DNA from: Geothrix paludis
Lineage (GTDB): Bacteria; Acidobacteriota; Holophagae; Holophagales; Holophagaceae
NCBI RefSeq assembly: GCF_022808815.1
Contig: NZ_JAKZLC010000001.1
Coordinates: 372,001 to 436,000 of the forward strand
Direction of reading: 5' to 3'
DNA: 64,000 nucleotides
Made by a program: the position numbers and the translations under genes. Within the stretch, counting starts at the first letter, position 1; each line of letters opens with the position of its first letter. This document shows positions 1 to 7,792 of the stretch, one piece after another. Under the pieces are notes generated by a model. It was not told where the DNA came from. It did no database searches and saw only the letters and a list, made by a program, of their open reading frames with translations.

Positions 1-2
1 CC

Positions 3-182
3 AAAGCACCCGCCAAGGTGGTCGAGAAGGTGACCGTCGAGGCCTGCATCGCCATCGCCCAGCGGGTCCAGCAGGCCCGCCTCGTCTCCGGCGATGAGGC
101 CGGATCGGATGCCGCAGCCCTCATCGCCGAGGCCATGCGCCGCGAACTCCTGAAGGGGCAGCAGGAAGGCGCGGTCGTCTAG
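3..182 (+). CDS. C-terminal end of an unidentified protein (partial)
   Basis: An open frame enters from the left edge and stops at the TAG at 180-182, leaving 59 codons. The peptide is rich in Ala, Glu, Gln and Arg (ending EGAVV) and looks helical, with no motif I recognise. Codon use is GC-rich like the surrounding genes, which supports a real coding end. The next gene is convergent, 41 bases away. The function cannot be judged without the upstream sequence. Confidence 0.5.
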   Translation, partial: KAPAKVVEKVTVEACIAIAQRVQQARLVSGDEAGSDAAALIAEAMRRELLKGQQEGAVV

Positions 183-223
183 CTCCCGTAGGCTCCCGGC
201 GCCCCGTCCACGCCGAGGCTGGC

Positions 224-655
224 TCAGACTCTGTATTCGTCAGCCCGCCAGGTCTGGATCCGCTTCTTGATGGCCTCGCCGTCGAGGTTCTCCTGGAGGG
301 CTTCCCGCACGCGATCGGCCACTTCCGCGTCAGACGCGAAGCGGATGCCCACGAGCTGCCTGACGCTCAGCTCGGGAATGCGGGCCTTCAGGTCCTCGGG
401 CAGGAGGCGGGCGAGGCGCAGCTGTTCCTCCAGGCGGATGAGGCGGTCCTGCACCCGGATGGCGTAGACGCGGGCTTTCAGGGCGAGGAGCGTTACGGCC
501 AGGGCCAGGAGGGCGATCCAGAAGGTGGCCAGGGCCGGACGCCGGACGAAGGTGGTGATGGTGGCGACCACCGTCACCAGGAAGAAGGGGAGCAGAACGA
601 AGTGGTACAGCGGATCGAAGCGGCGGTGGGTCGCGTAGGTCTGAGGCGCGGACAT
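224..655 (-). CDS. DUF6526-like two-helix membrane protein
   Basis: This encodes 143 residues. A short polar N-terminus carrying HRRFDPLYHF leads into two hydrophobic segments at about residues 17-36 and 43-60. A charged helical tail of about 80 residues follows, probably cytoplasmic. This layout and the N-terminal pattern resemble the DUF6526 family of small bacterial membrane proteins, whose function I do not know. The ATG at 655 has a GGGAG ribosome site 7 bases upstream. The gene lies 24 bases after the ArfB gene on the same strand, so co-transcription is plausible. Family assignment is from memory of the pattern. Confidence 0.6.
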   Translation of the reverse strand: MSAPQTYATHRRFDPLYHFVLLPFFLVTVVATITTFVRRPALATFWIALLALAVTLLALKARVYAIRVQDRLIRLEEQLRLARLLPEDLKARIPELSVRQLVGIRFASDAEVADRVREALQENLDGEAIKKRIQTWRADEYRV

Positions 656-679
656 GTCATCTCCCGGAAGGCTTCCAGG

Positions 680-1105
680 TTACTCCAGAGGTCCGCTCCG
701 CCGCCGCTTGAGCGCCGAGGCCCGCTTCTTGGTCTCGAGACGGCGCTCCTTCGAGGCGCGAGTGGGTCGCGTGGCATGGCGGGCCACGGGCCGCACCAGG
801 GCGGCACGGACGGCCGCGGCGGCCTTCTCCCGGGCGTCCTCCAGGTTCTTGAGCTGGTCGCGGGTGCGGTCGCTGACGACGATCCAGAGGCCCTCGGCGT
901 CCAGGCGGTTCCGCTGGGCCAGGCGCAGGCGGAGCAACGCATCCTCGGGCAGGCCCTCGATGGCGCCGAGGTCGATGCGCAGCTCTACCTTGGAAGAGAC
1001 CTTGTTCACGTTCTGCCCGCCGGCACCCCCGGCCCGCACCGCCTTGAAGCGGATGGCGTCGCCGGGGATGCGGACGGTGGCGGTGACGGGGATGGGATCG
1101 GCCAT
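680..1105 (-). CDS. arfB: Peptidyl-tRNA hydrolase ArfB (YaeJ-type ribosome rescue factor)
   Basis: The protein has 141 residues, the usual size of ArfB/YaeJ. It carries the class-I release-factor GGQ motif in GGAGGQNVNK at about residues 26-35, followed by the SSKVELR strand of that domain. The tail from about residue 110 is very basic (KRRRSGPLE), as expected for the segment that enters the empty mRNA channel of a stalled ribosome. ArfB hydrolyses peptidyl-tRNA on non-stop ribosomes in the cytoplasm. It lacks the codon-recognition domains of RF1 and RF2, so it is not a normal release factor. It sits 21 bases after the end of the ABC permease gene, on the same strand. Confidence 0.9.
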   Translation of the reverse strand: MADPIPVTATVRIPGDAIRFKAVRAGGAGGQNVNKVSSKVELRIDLGAIEGLPEDALLRLRLAQRNRLDAEGLWIVVSDRTRDQLKNLEDAREKAAAAVRAALVRPVARHATRPTRASKERRLETKKRASALKRRRSGPLE

Positions 1106-1126
1106 GAGGCGATCCTACCGCCCCTT

Positions 1127-2440
1127 TCAGCGCATGGCTTCCATGGGGCTGAGCCGCATGGCGCGGAAGGCGGGGTAGAGGCCGAACACCAGCGCCAGCG
1201 CCAGGGCCACGATCCAGGCGGTGATGAGGCCGACGGGATTCACCACCAGGCCGTAGGGGAAGCTGGCGGAGAGGGCCTGGCACAGCAGGCCGCCGGACAC
1301 CGTGCCCAGCAGGGCGCCGATGGCCGCCAGCACCACGGCCTCCAGCAGGAACTGGATGAAGATCTCGTGGTCCGAGGCACCCAGGGCTTTGCGCAGGCCG
1401 ATCTCGAAGCGGCGGTCGCTGAAGCTGATGAGCATGACGGACAGCACGCCCACGCCGCCCACCAGCAGCACGGTTCCCGCCAGGCTCAGCAGCACCACCG
1501 TCCAGCCGTGCATCTGCTCCAGGAAGTTCTGGTAGGCCTTGGCCGCCTCGGCGTCCAGGTCCACGATCTCGGCGTCCTCGATGCCGTGGTGGGCCTGGCG
1601 GACGCGGCTGAGGAGCATGGCCGACACCTCGCCCGCATCCTCGGCCCGGCGCAGCTTCACGGTGACCTGGGCCAGCTTGTGGGCAGGGTCCATGCGGTCC
1701 GTGTAGGCTTCCAGCGGGATGAGGATGCCGTTGGCGTCCGTGTAGTTCTCATCGTTGAAGATCTGGCCCGGCGCCTGGACGCCCACGATGCGGAAGGGCA
1801 CGCCCTCCACCACGAGATCGCGGCCCACGGGATCGGCGCCGCTGAAGAGCTTGGAGGCCAGGGTGGCGCCCACCACGGCCACCGTGGAGCGCCGTCGCTG
1901 ATCGTCCTCTGTGAGGTTGCGGCCCAGGCCGATGGGCCGGTTCATCCAGACCGCGTAGTCGGGGGTGACGCCCGTGACGAAGATGCGCTCGGTGTCCCCG
2001 GTGACGCGGACAGACGAGGTGCGCTGGGCCCGGGGCAGGAAGGCCAGGACCTTGGGATGGGGGGCCGTGAGGCGCGAGAGGTCCTCAAAGCGGAGACCGG
2101 GGCTCATGACGAAGCGGCTGCGCTCCTCGGCGGTCTCCGCGGTCTTGGGGGCCACGCGCACGGTGCCGTCCCAGCTCATGCCCGCGAAGCCCGTGCTGAT
2201 CTTGTCCATGACGCCGTCCAGCACCGAGGTCATCACCACCAGGGCGAAGACACCCAGCATGAGCAGGGTGAGGGTGAGGAGGCTGCGCACCTTGTGGGCC
2301 CACAGCTCCACCAGGCCCGTGCGGACCACCTCCCAGAGCATGCCGAGGCTGAAACCGCGCACCTTCGGCGCGGGTGCGGGCGCTTCGCCATCCAGGAGAG
2401 AGGGACCGGGAGAGCGGAGGAGGAAGGTGCCGTCACTCAT
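1127..2440 (-). CDS. MacB-like ABC transporter permease, second copy
   Basis: The 437-residue protein has the MacB/FtsX layout: a cytoplasmic start, one membrane helix near residues 53-72, a periplasmic MacB_PCD domain of about 230 residues, then three C-terminal helices. The C-terminus carries the motifs FEIGLRKALGA and FGLYPAFRAMRLSPMEAMR that are typical of these permeases. It would pair with the ATPase and the neighbouring permease to drive mechanotransmission-type export or lipoprotein release rather than pore transport. The start overlaps the end of the upstream permease by 8 bases, implying translational coupling. The substrate is unknown; antibiotic, peptide or lipid export are all possible. 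Confidence 0.85.
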   Translation of the reverse strand: MSDGTFLLRSPGPSLLDGEAPAPAPKVRGFSLGMLWEVVRTGLVELWAHKVRSLLTLTLLMLGVFALVVMTSVLDGVMDKISTGFAGMSWDGTVRVAPKTAETAEERSRFVMSPGLRFEDLSRLTAPHPKVLAFLPRAQRTSSVRVTGDTERIFVTGVTPDYAVWMNRPIGLGRNLTEDDQRRRSTVAVVGATLASKLFSGADPVGRDLVVEGVPFRIVGVQAPGQIFNDENYTDANGILIPLEAYTDRMDPAHKLAQVTVKLRRAEDAGEVSAMLLSRVRQAHHGIEDAEIVDLDAEAAKAYQNFLEQMHGWTVVLLSLAGTVLLVGGVGVLSVMLISFSDRRFEIGLRKALGASDHEIFIQFLLEAVVLAAIGALLGTVSGGLLCQALSASFPYGLVVNPVGLITAWIVALALALVFGLYPAFRAMRLSPMEAMR

Positions 2441-3683
2441 AGCGCAAGGCCTCCATCGGAGACAGCCTGCTTGCCTTCCAGGCCGGGTAGAGCGCGAAGA
2501 GGAAGCCGAAGGCCGCGGCCAGGCCGTAGGCCCAGAGGAAGCTGGCGGGCGTCACGTAGAGGGGGATACCCAGGCTCTTGGTGATGATCCAGGAGAAGCC
2601 CACGCCCAGCGCCAGGCCTGCCAGGCTGCCGAGGGCCGTGAGCAGCAGGGCCTCGGTCATGAAGCCTTTGAAGATCTCCCGGCCCGAGGCGCCGATGGCC
2701 ATCTTCACGCCCACCTCACGGACCCGCTCCTTGAGCCCGGCCATCTGGATGTTCACGTTCACGATGCCGCCGCCCACCAGGGCCAGCACGCCCGAGAGCA
2801 GGAAGATGATGTCGTAGACATCCCCCTGGCTGTTGCGCCGGCGGATGCGCGCCGCCACGTCGTCCAGGCGGAAATCCTCCTGGAGCCGGTGGTTGGCCTT
2901 GAGGAGGTCGGAGAGCTGCTTGGCGAAGCCACCCATGGCGCCCAGGTCGGGGATGCGGAAGGTGACCCGGTCCAGGCGGCGGTAGGCGTCGCCGTTCATG
3001 CGGCGCTGCACCAGGCTGGCGGGCACGGCGATGATGCGGTTGCGCCACCAGAACTGGTTGTGCTGGCCCTCGCGGAAGCGGAAGACCCGCTCCTCGAAGA
3101 GGCCGATGACGGTGACGGGGACATCCCCGATGCGCAGGGTCTGCCCCAGGGCATCGCCCTTGGGGAAGAAGGTCTGGGCGGCCTCGGTGCCGAGGATCAC
3201 CACCGGGGCGCCGGAGTCCGTATCGCTGGTGGAGAAGGCCCGTCCGCGCACCACCTCATAGCCGTTGGCCGGGATGAAGTCCCCGCCGATGCCGCTGATC
3301 TGTCGGTCCTGGTCTCCGTAGGCTGACACCACCCGGGCCCTGGCGAACTTTTGGCGGCTCACGCCGTGGATGGCGTCCGCCTTCAGTCCCTCGCCGCCCG
3401 TGGCATCCTCGTCGCGCAGGCCCAGGTTGGCCTGCTGCAGGGCCGTGGGGCGACCGTCGCGCACGGCGGCCTTGGGCTGGACGTTGAGCTTGTCCAGGCC
3501 GCCCATCTTCACGAACATCTCGTCCGCCCGGCGGCGCTGGCTGTCGGAGATCGAGAAGCCGCCCAGCACGGAGGCCACGCCCAGGAGCACGCCCAGGGCC
3601 TGGAGCACCGAGCGGCCCAGGTTCTCCCGGATCTCCACCCAGGCCCCGAGCAGCCGCTCGCGGAAGGCGCCGGAAGTCTTCAT
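2433..3683 (-). CDS. MacB-like ABC transporter permease, first copy
   Basis: This encodes 416 residues of the FtsX/MacB permease type. There is an N-terminal helix near residues 25-45 (VLQALGVLLGVASVLGG), a large periplasmic domain, and three C-terminal helices containing REVGVKMAIGAS and LYPAWKASRLSPMEALRYE. Together with the second permease it would form a heterodimer. It overlaps the ATPase gene by 4 bases upstream (3680-3683) and the next permease by 8 bases downstream, so the three are one translation-coupled block. Two different half-permeases served by one ATPase and one adaptor is a common tripartite efflux arrangement. Confidence 0.85.
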   Translation of the reverse strand: MKTSGAFRERLLGAWVEIRENLGRSVLQALGVLLGVASVLGGFSISDSQRRRADEMFVKMGGLDKLNVQPKAAVRDGRPTALQQANLGLRDEDATGGEGLKADAIHGVSRQKFARARVVSAYGDQDRQISGIGGDFIPANGYEVVRGRAFSTSDTDSGAPVVILGTEAAQTFFPKGDALGQTLRIGDVPVTVIGLFEERVFRFREGQHNQFWWRNRIIAVPASLVQRRMNGDAYRRLDRVTFRIPDLGAMGGFAKQLSDLLKANHRLQEDFRLDDVAARIRRRNSQGDVYDIIFLLSGVLALVGGGIVNVNIQMAGLKERVREVGVKMAIGASGREIFKGFMTEALLLTALGSLAGLALGVGFSWIITKSLGIPLYVTPASFLWAYGLAAAFGFLFALYPAWKASRLSPMEALRYE

Positions 3684-4366
3684 GCCGCGCCCTCGTTGAG
3701 GGCGATCAATCCATCCCTGATCTCGACCTGCCGCTCGGCCTGGGCGGCGATGGAGGGATCATGGGTCACCAGCAGCAGGGTATTGCCCTGCTGGTGCAGC
3801 TCGCGGAAGAGGCCCAGCACCTCGGCGCCAGTCTTGGAGTCCAGGGCGCCGGTGGGCTCGTCCGCCAGCAGGAGGGCCGGTTCGTTGGCCAGGGCCCGGG
3901 CCACGGCCACGCGCTGCCGCTGGCCGCCGGACAGGGTACCGGGCAGCTTGTCGGCCTTGTCGGCGATGCCCACCTTCTCCAGAAGGGCCAGGGCCCGCTC
4001 GCGGCGCTCCTTGCGTCCCACGCCGGCGTAGAGCATGGGCAGCTCCACGTTGCGGGCGATGCTGGCCTTGGGCAGCAGGTTGTAGCTCTGGAACACGAAG
4101 CCCACCTTCTCGTTGCGGATCCGCGCCAGCTCGCCGCCGGAGAGGCCCTGCACTTGGTGGCCGTCCAGCGTGTACGTGCCCTCGGTGGGCAGGTCCAGGC
4201 AGCCGAGGATGGCCATGAGGGTGGACTTGCCCGAGCCCGAGGGCCCGATGAGGGCCACGAACTCCCCCTTGGCCACGGTCAGGTCGATGCCCCGCAGGGC
4301 GTGGACCGCCGTGCCATTGCTGCCGTAGACCTTCGTCAGGCCCTGGGTCTGGATGATGCTGGACAT
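3680..4366 (-). CDS. ABC transporter ATP-binding protein (MacB/LolD type)
   Basis: This encodes 228 residues, a full single ATPase domain. Walker A GPSGSGKS is at residues 41-48. The signature LSGGQRQR and the Walker B/D-loop stretch LLLADEPTGALD are both intact, and the H-loop appears as LLVTHD. This is the MacB/LolD subfamily, which powers FtsX-like permeases from the cytoplasmic face. It lies between the adaptor gene upstream, 74 bases away across a palindromic repeat, and the first permease downstream, which it overlaps by 4 bases. All key residues are present, so it should be active. Confidence 0.92.
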   Translation of the reverse strand: MSSIIQTQGLTKVYGSNGTAVHALRGIDLTVAKGEFVALIGPSGSGKSTLMAILGCLDLPTEGTYTLDGHQVQGLSGGELARIRNEKVGFVFQSYNLLPKASIARNVELPMLYAGVGRKERRERALALLEKVGIADKADKLPGTLSGGQRQRVAVARALANEPALLLADEPTGALDSKTGAEVLGLFRELHQQGNTLLLVTHDPSIAAQAERQVEIRDGLIALNEGAA

Positions 4367-4381
4367 GGTCGCTCCGCGAGG

Positions 4382-4440
4382 CCGTCAGCTATCGGCTGTC
4401 AGCTATCAGTGACTGAGAGCTGACAGCTGATGGCCGAGAG
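4382..4440. repeat. 59-bp palindrome of TCAGCTA-like heptamers
   Basis: The left half (4382-4410) reads as heptamers of the type TCAGCTA / TCGGCTG / TCAGCTA. The right half (4412-4440) is its inverted complement with 6 mismatches in 29 positions. The core is a perfect 10-bp arm pair at 4395-4404 and 4418-4427. It fills the gap between the adaptor and ATPase genes of the efflux operon. It has no T tract, so it is more likely an interspersed repeat or a processing/attenuation hairpin than a normal terminator. Confidence 0.7.
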
Positions 4441-5661
4441 CTAATTGTTTTCATCGTCCTTCTCGACCTTCTTCTTGCTGGGATCCTCCAGACTCACCTG
4501 GTCGTTGGCCTTGAGGCCGGAGAGGATCTCCACACGCTCCAGGGTGGCGATGCCGGCCTTCACGGGCACCACGTCGAAGTACTCTTTCCAGTGGTCCGAG
4601 AGCCAGATGAACTTGCCGCGGCCGTTGAGTCCCTCCTTGGCCTTGGCGAGGTCCTGGGGCGGGAGGTTCTCCTTCAGGCGGTAGACCACGGTCTGGCCGT
4701 CGCGGCGCTGGAGGGCCTCCAGCGGCACGCTCACGGCCTTGTCCCGCTTCTCGCCGAGGATCTCCACGTTGGCGCTCATGCCGGTCTTGAAGGCCTCTGT
4801 GAGCTCATCCAGGGCCACCTCCACCTTGAAGACCTTGATCTTCTCCACCAGGTCCGCGGCGGGAGCCACGAAGCGCACCTTGCCCGTGAAGGCCTTCTGG
4901 GGGTAGGCGTCCAGGGTGATGCGGACGGGCTGGCCGACCTTCACCTTGGCGATGTCCACCTCGTTGAGGTTCACCTTCACGATGAGGGACTGGAGGTCGG
5001 CCACAGTGAAGACCACCGTGCCCGCATTGAAGGAGCTGACGCCGGAGGTGATGGTGTCGCCCAGCTCAACGCCCTTCTTGATGACCACGCCGTTCATGGG
5101 GGCGGTGACCCGGGCCTTCTGGGTGGAGGCGTTGCCGCTGATGGGGATACCTCGGTCCTCCACGATCTGGTAGCGGGTCTGGGCGCTCTTGAAGGCCTCT
5201 TCGGCCAGGTCGCGGGTGGTCTTGGCGCTGCGGTAGGCCTGGTCGGAAATCAGCCCGGACTTGTAGAGCTCGGCCTGCTGGGAGAAGTCGCGTTCGGCAT
5301 TGCGGAAGCTCACCCGGGCCTGGGACACGCTGCCCTGCACGTCGGACAGGGTCTGGGCCTGGTTCACGTCGGGTTCCACCTCGGCCAGCACCTCGCCGGC
5401 CTTCACGGTCGCGCCCTCGCGCACCTTGAGGCCCACGATGCGGCCCGAGACCGTGGACTTCACGTCCACCTTGGTCAGGGGGTCCACCACGCCCACCTCC
5501 CGGACGCTCACCTGGAGGTCCTCGGCCTGGACCTTGCCCAGGCGGAAGGGGGTGGAGGCTTCTGCCTTCTTGCCCTTACCGTCACCGCCCTTGAGGGTGA
5601 AGAACATGCCCGCCGCCAAAGCCACTCCGGCCACGGAGACGATGACCCATCGCTTTCGCAT
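4441..5661 (-). CDS. MacA/HlyD-family periplasmic adaptor of an efflux system
   Basis: This encodes 406 residues from the ATG at 5661, which has an AGGGGG ribosome site. A longer reading frame upstream is proline/arginine junk and was rejected. The N-terminal anchor WVIVSVAGVALAAGMFF is followed by a biotinyl-lipoyl-like half (GRIVGLKVREGATVKAGEVL). A helical hairpin rich in Ala, Gln and Glu (about residues 110-170) and a beta-barrel region with VRITLDAYPQKAFTGKV follow. It would bridge the two inner-membrane permeases to an outer-membrane TolC protein; one TolC-type gene lies far away at 61008-62528. It is the first gene of the four-gene operon. Confidence 0.85.
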   Translation of the reverse strand: MRKRWVIVSVAGVALAAGMFFTLKGGDGKGKKAEASTPFRLGKVQAEDLQVSVREVGVVDPLTKVDVKSTVSGRIVGLKVREGATVKAGEVLAEVEPDVNQAQTLSDVQGSVSQARVSFRNAERDFSQQAELYKSGLISDQAYRSAKTTRDLAEEAFKSAQTRYQIVEDRGIPISGNASTQKARVTAPMNGVVIKKGVELGDTITSGVSSFNAGTVVFTVADLQSLIVKVNLNEVDIAKVKVGQPVRITLDAYPQKAFTGKVRFVAPAADLVEKIKVFKVEVALDELTEAFKTGMSANVEILGEKRDKAVSVPLEALQRRDGQTVVYRLKENLPPQDLAKAKEGLNGRGKFIWLSDHWKEYFDVVPVKAGIATLERVEILSGLKANDQVSLEDPSKKKVEKDDENN

Positions 5662-5976
5662 GGAACCCCCTTGATGGGAAAGATGCCGGACCTGCCGGAT
5701 TGATGGATGGCCTACGGAGCAGAGTCTGGGGTCGTTTAGGGAGGGGCTCCTTCGGGAACCGGCGGCCGGTGGACCGGGGCCGGTCAACGGACCGGTCGGC
5801 GGGGGGAACCCCCCTGTGGCATCCCGCCACAGGGCTTGAGGCAACGATCCACGCCGAACCGGTTAAACCTTCTCCAAATGGCTCGGGCTTAACCAGGTTG
5901 TGAATTGGCACGAGGGCGGCATCAGGCCATCCCGGGACGATTCCCCTTCGCGGCCCTGCCGCACCAGGAGCACACC
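5662..5976. other. Divergent intergenic region with several inverted repeats
   Basis: No gene is supported in these 315 bases between the adaptor gene (-) and the heptad-repeat gene (+). The region holds a run of CCGG-rich sequence, a GGGGGG-AA-CCCCCC palindrome at 5801-5814, and a hairpin with 8-bp arms at 5813-5820 and 5826-5833. It also has a GGTTAA ... TTAACC inverted pair at 5861-5866 and 5889-5894. The last lies just upstream of a sigma-54-like site and could be an activator site, but that is only an inference from position. Confidence 0.45.
5906..5921 (+). promoter_or_regulatory. Candidate sigma-54 promoter
   Basis: The sequence TGGCACGAGGGCGGCA matches the -24 element TGGCACG exactly. 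It keeps the GC of the -12 element at the correct spacing, but the two T residues before that GC are replaced by CG. Transcription would start near 5933, about 44 bases before the ATG at 5977. The poor -12 half keeps the confidence moderate. Confidence 0.4.
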
Positions 5977-6432
5977 ATGTCCAACCTTCAGAAGCGCATG
6001 GCCCTCATCGTGGCGGCGGGTCTCATCGGCGCCTCCCTCATGGCCCAGGCCCCCGTGCCCCCGCCTCCCACTGGCCAGCAGGTGGAGAAGAAGGGCGAGC
6101 GCGTCGAGCGTCGGGGCGAGGCCCAGGAGCGTAAGGGCGAGCGCCAGGAGCGCCGGGGCGCTCGAAACGAGCGCCAGGGCGACCGCAAGATGGCCCAGGG
6201 GGCCCGGATGGAGAAGCGTGGGGAGGCCCTTGAGGCCAAGGGCGACGGGAAGGCCGGCCAGGCGCTGGAGCGCAAGGGCGAGCGCCGCGAGACCGCGGGT
6301 GCGGCCCAGGCGGCCAAGGGTGAGCGCCAGGAGCACCGCGGGGCCCGGAATGAGCGCCGGGGCGAGCGCAAGGAGCGCCGCGGGACGCGCATCGAGCGCA
6401 AGGGCGAGCACATGGAAGCCCAGGGCAAGTAA
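5977..6432 (+). CDS. Secreted charged heptad-repeat protein with Gly every seventh residue
   Basis: This encodes 151 residues from the ATG at 5977, chosen for its AGGAG site 6 bases upstream and because a clean signal peptide starts there (MSNLQKR, hydrophobic core, cleavage near LMAQA). The rest is almost entirely a 7-residue repeat of the form x-E-R-[KR]-G-[EA]-R. There are about 16 units, with a single 5-residue interruption (KAGQA) after the eighth. The mature protein is extremely rich in Arg, Lys, Glu and Gly, with no Cys. It is probably periplasmic or surface-bound. I do not recognise a family; nucleic-acid, lipopolysaccharide or metal binding would be guesses. A perfect terminator hairpin follows. 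Confidence 0.75.
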   Translation: MSNLQKRMALIVAAGLIGASLMAQAPVPPPPTGQQVEKKGERVERRGEAQERKGERQERRGARNERQGDRKMAQGARMEKRGEALEAKGDGKAGQALERKGERRETAGAAQAAKGERQEHRGARNERRGERKERRGTRIERKGEHMEAQGK

Positions 6433-6445
6433 GGTCTTTCCATCC

Positions 6446-6485
6446 CTCACGAAAGCGGCCCCCGGGCGGGGGCCGCTTTCGTGAG
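6446..6485. terminator. Bidirectional hairpin terminator
   Basis: Perfect 18-bp arms at 6446-6463 and 6468-6485 enclose the loop GGGC. It lies 13 bases after the heptad-repeat gene (+) and 12 bases after the acetate kinase gene (-), so it can serve both. The arms include GAAAGC/GCTTTC but there is no long T tract. Confidence 0.9.
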
Positions 6486-6497
6486 CCAGAAGGAACG

Positions 6498-7679
6498 TTA
6501 CCGCACCGTCTCCCGCGCGATCATCAGTTCCTCGTTGGTCGGCACGACGGTCACGACCACGCGGGAATCCGGGGTGCTGATGATGCGCTCGCCGGTGCCG
6601 TGCTCGTTGGCCTCGGGATCGAGCTTCACGCCCAGGAAGCCCAGCTTGCTGCAGACCTTGGCCCGGACGTAGGTGCTGTGGGTGCCGATGCCGGCGGTGA
6701 AGGTGATGGCGTCCACGCCGTCCAGGACGGTGGCGTAGGAGCCAATGAACTGGCGCACGTTGTAGGTCAGGAGGTCCCGGGCCAGGCGGGCGCGGTCGTT
6801 GCCGCTGTCCGCGGCCAGCTCGATCTCGCGGAAGTCGGAGGACACACCGGAGATGCCCAGCAGTCCGGACTTCTTGTTCAGCAGGTCCGTGATGGCCGAG
6901 TAGTCCAGGTGCTCATGCTCCATGAGCATCTCCACCACGCTGGGGTCGATGGTGCCGCAGCGGGTGCCCATGATCACGCCCTGGAGCGGGGTCATGCCCA
7001 TGCTGGTGTCCATGCTCTTGCCCTGGCCCACGGCGCAAATGCTGGTGCCGTTGCCGATGTGGCAGGTGATGACCTTCAGGGAGCGCAGGGGCCGGCAGAG
7101 CAGGATGGCGGTGCGGGCGGCCACGTAGGCGTGGCTGGTGCCGTGGAATCCGTAGCGGCGGATGCCGTACTTCTGGCTCAGCTCGTAGGGGATGCCGTAG
7201 GTGCGTGCGTGGTCCGGGATGTTGTGGTGGAAGGCGGTGTCGAAGACCGCCACGTGGGGGATGTCGGGGAAGGCTGATTTGGCGACGCGGATGCCCAGGG
7301 CGTTGGCCGGGTTGTGCAGGGGCGCGTAGATGGCGAAGGCCTCGATGTCCAGCAGGACCTCGTCCGTCACGAGCACGGAGTCCCCGTACTTCGGTCCCCC
7401 GTGGACGACCCGGTGGCCCACGGCGTGGACGGGCGTGTCGTGGAGTACGTTGGCGTGGAGCCGCTCCAGGATGGCCTCGAGGGCCTCCTTGTGGGTGGGA
7501 AGGGGAAGGGTCTCCTTCCGCTTCTCTCCGTCGAGGGTGGTGATCAGGTTGGCTTCGGCCAACCCGATGCGCTCCGCCATGCCCTCGGCGATGGAGACCT
7601 CCTTCACCATGTCGAAGAGGTTGAACTTGAGGCTGGAAGAGCCTGCATTCAGAACGAGAACGTACACGTCATCCCCCAT
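6498..7679 (-). CDS. ackA: Acetate kinase
   Basis: This encodes 393 residues, the normal length of AckA. Signature 1 (VLVLNAGSSSLKF) is at residues 8-20. GFHGTSH and the nucleotide-binding stretch HIGNGTS are present, as is the second signature near MGTRCGTIDP. The enzyme interconverts acetate plus ATP with acetyl phosphate plus ADP in the cytoplasm, giving substrate-level ATP during fermentation. No phosphotransacetylase gene is next to it, although pta often accompanies ackA. The gene is followed by the shared hairpin terminator at 6446-6485. The start at 7679 gives the expected N-terminus. Confidence 0.96.
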   Translation of the reverse strand: MGDDVYVLVLNAGSSSLKFNLFDMVKEVSIAEGMAERIGLAEANLITTLDGEKRKETLPLPTHKEALEAILERLHANVLHDTPVHAVGHRVVHGGPKYGDSVLVTDEVLLDIEAFAIYAPLHNPANALGIRVAKSAFPDIPHVAVFDTAFHHNIPDHARTYGIPYELSQKYGIRRYGFHGTSHAYVAARTAILLCRPLRSLKVITCHIGNGTSICAVGQGKSMDTSMGMTPLQGVIMGTRCGTIDPSVVEMLMEHEHLDYSAITDLLNKKSGLLGISGVSSDFREIELAADSGNDRARLARDLLTYNVRQFIGSYATVLDGVDAITFTAGIGTHSTYVRAKVCSKLGFLGVKLDPEANEHGTGERIISTPDSRVVVTVVPTNEELMIARETVR

Positions 7680-7740
7680 AACAGGGAAAGTCTAGCGCCC
7701 AAGTCACGTGACCAAAGGCGCATTGTGGATGGATGGGTCG

Positions 7741-7792
7741 TCATGCCAGCCTGGCCTGGCAAAAGGCATGAGTCCGGGGAAGGCCGGCCTTC
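7741..7792. other. Hairpin and 14-bp palindrome after the E1 alpha gene
   Basis: TCATGCC at 7741-7747 pairs with GGCATGA at 7765-7771. Next to it a perfect palindrome (7779-7792, centre AGGCCGGCCT) overlaps the stop codon of the E1 alpha gene. Either could help end the minus-strand transcript, but neither has a T tract. Confidence 0.35.

Noticed and set aside
602-2584. Long plus-strand frame over arfB and the ABC permease
   Set aside because: Low-complexity translation without domains; the minus strand encodes recognisable proteins.
5863-6450. Leucine/alanine-rich minus-strand frame over the heptad-repeat gene
   Set aside because: It is the antisense image of the Arg/Glu codon repeat and has no ribosome site; the plus frame has a signal peptide, ribosome site and terminator.
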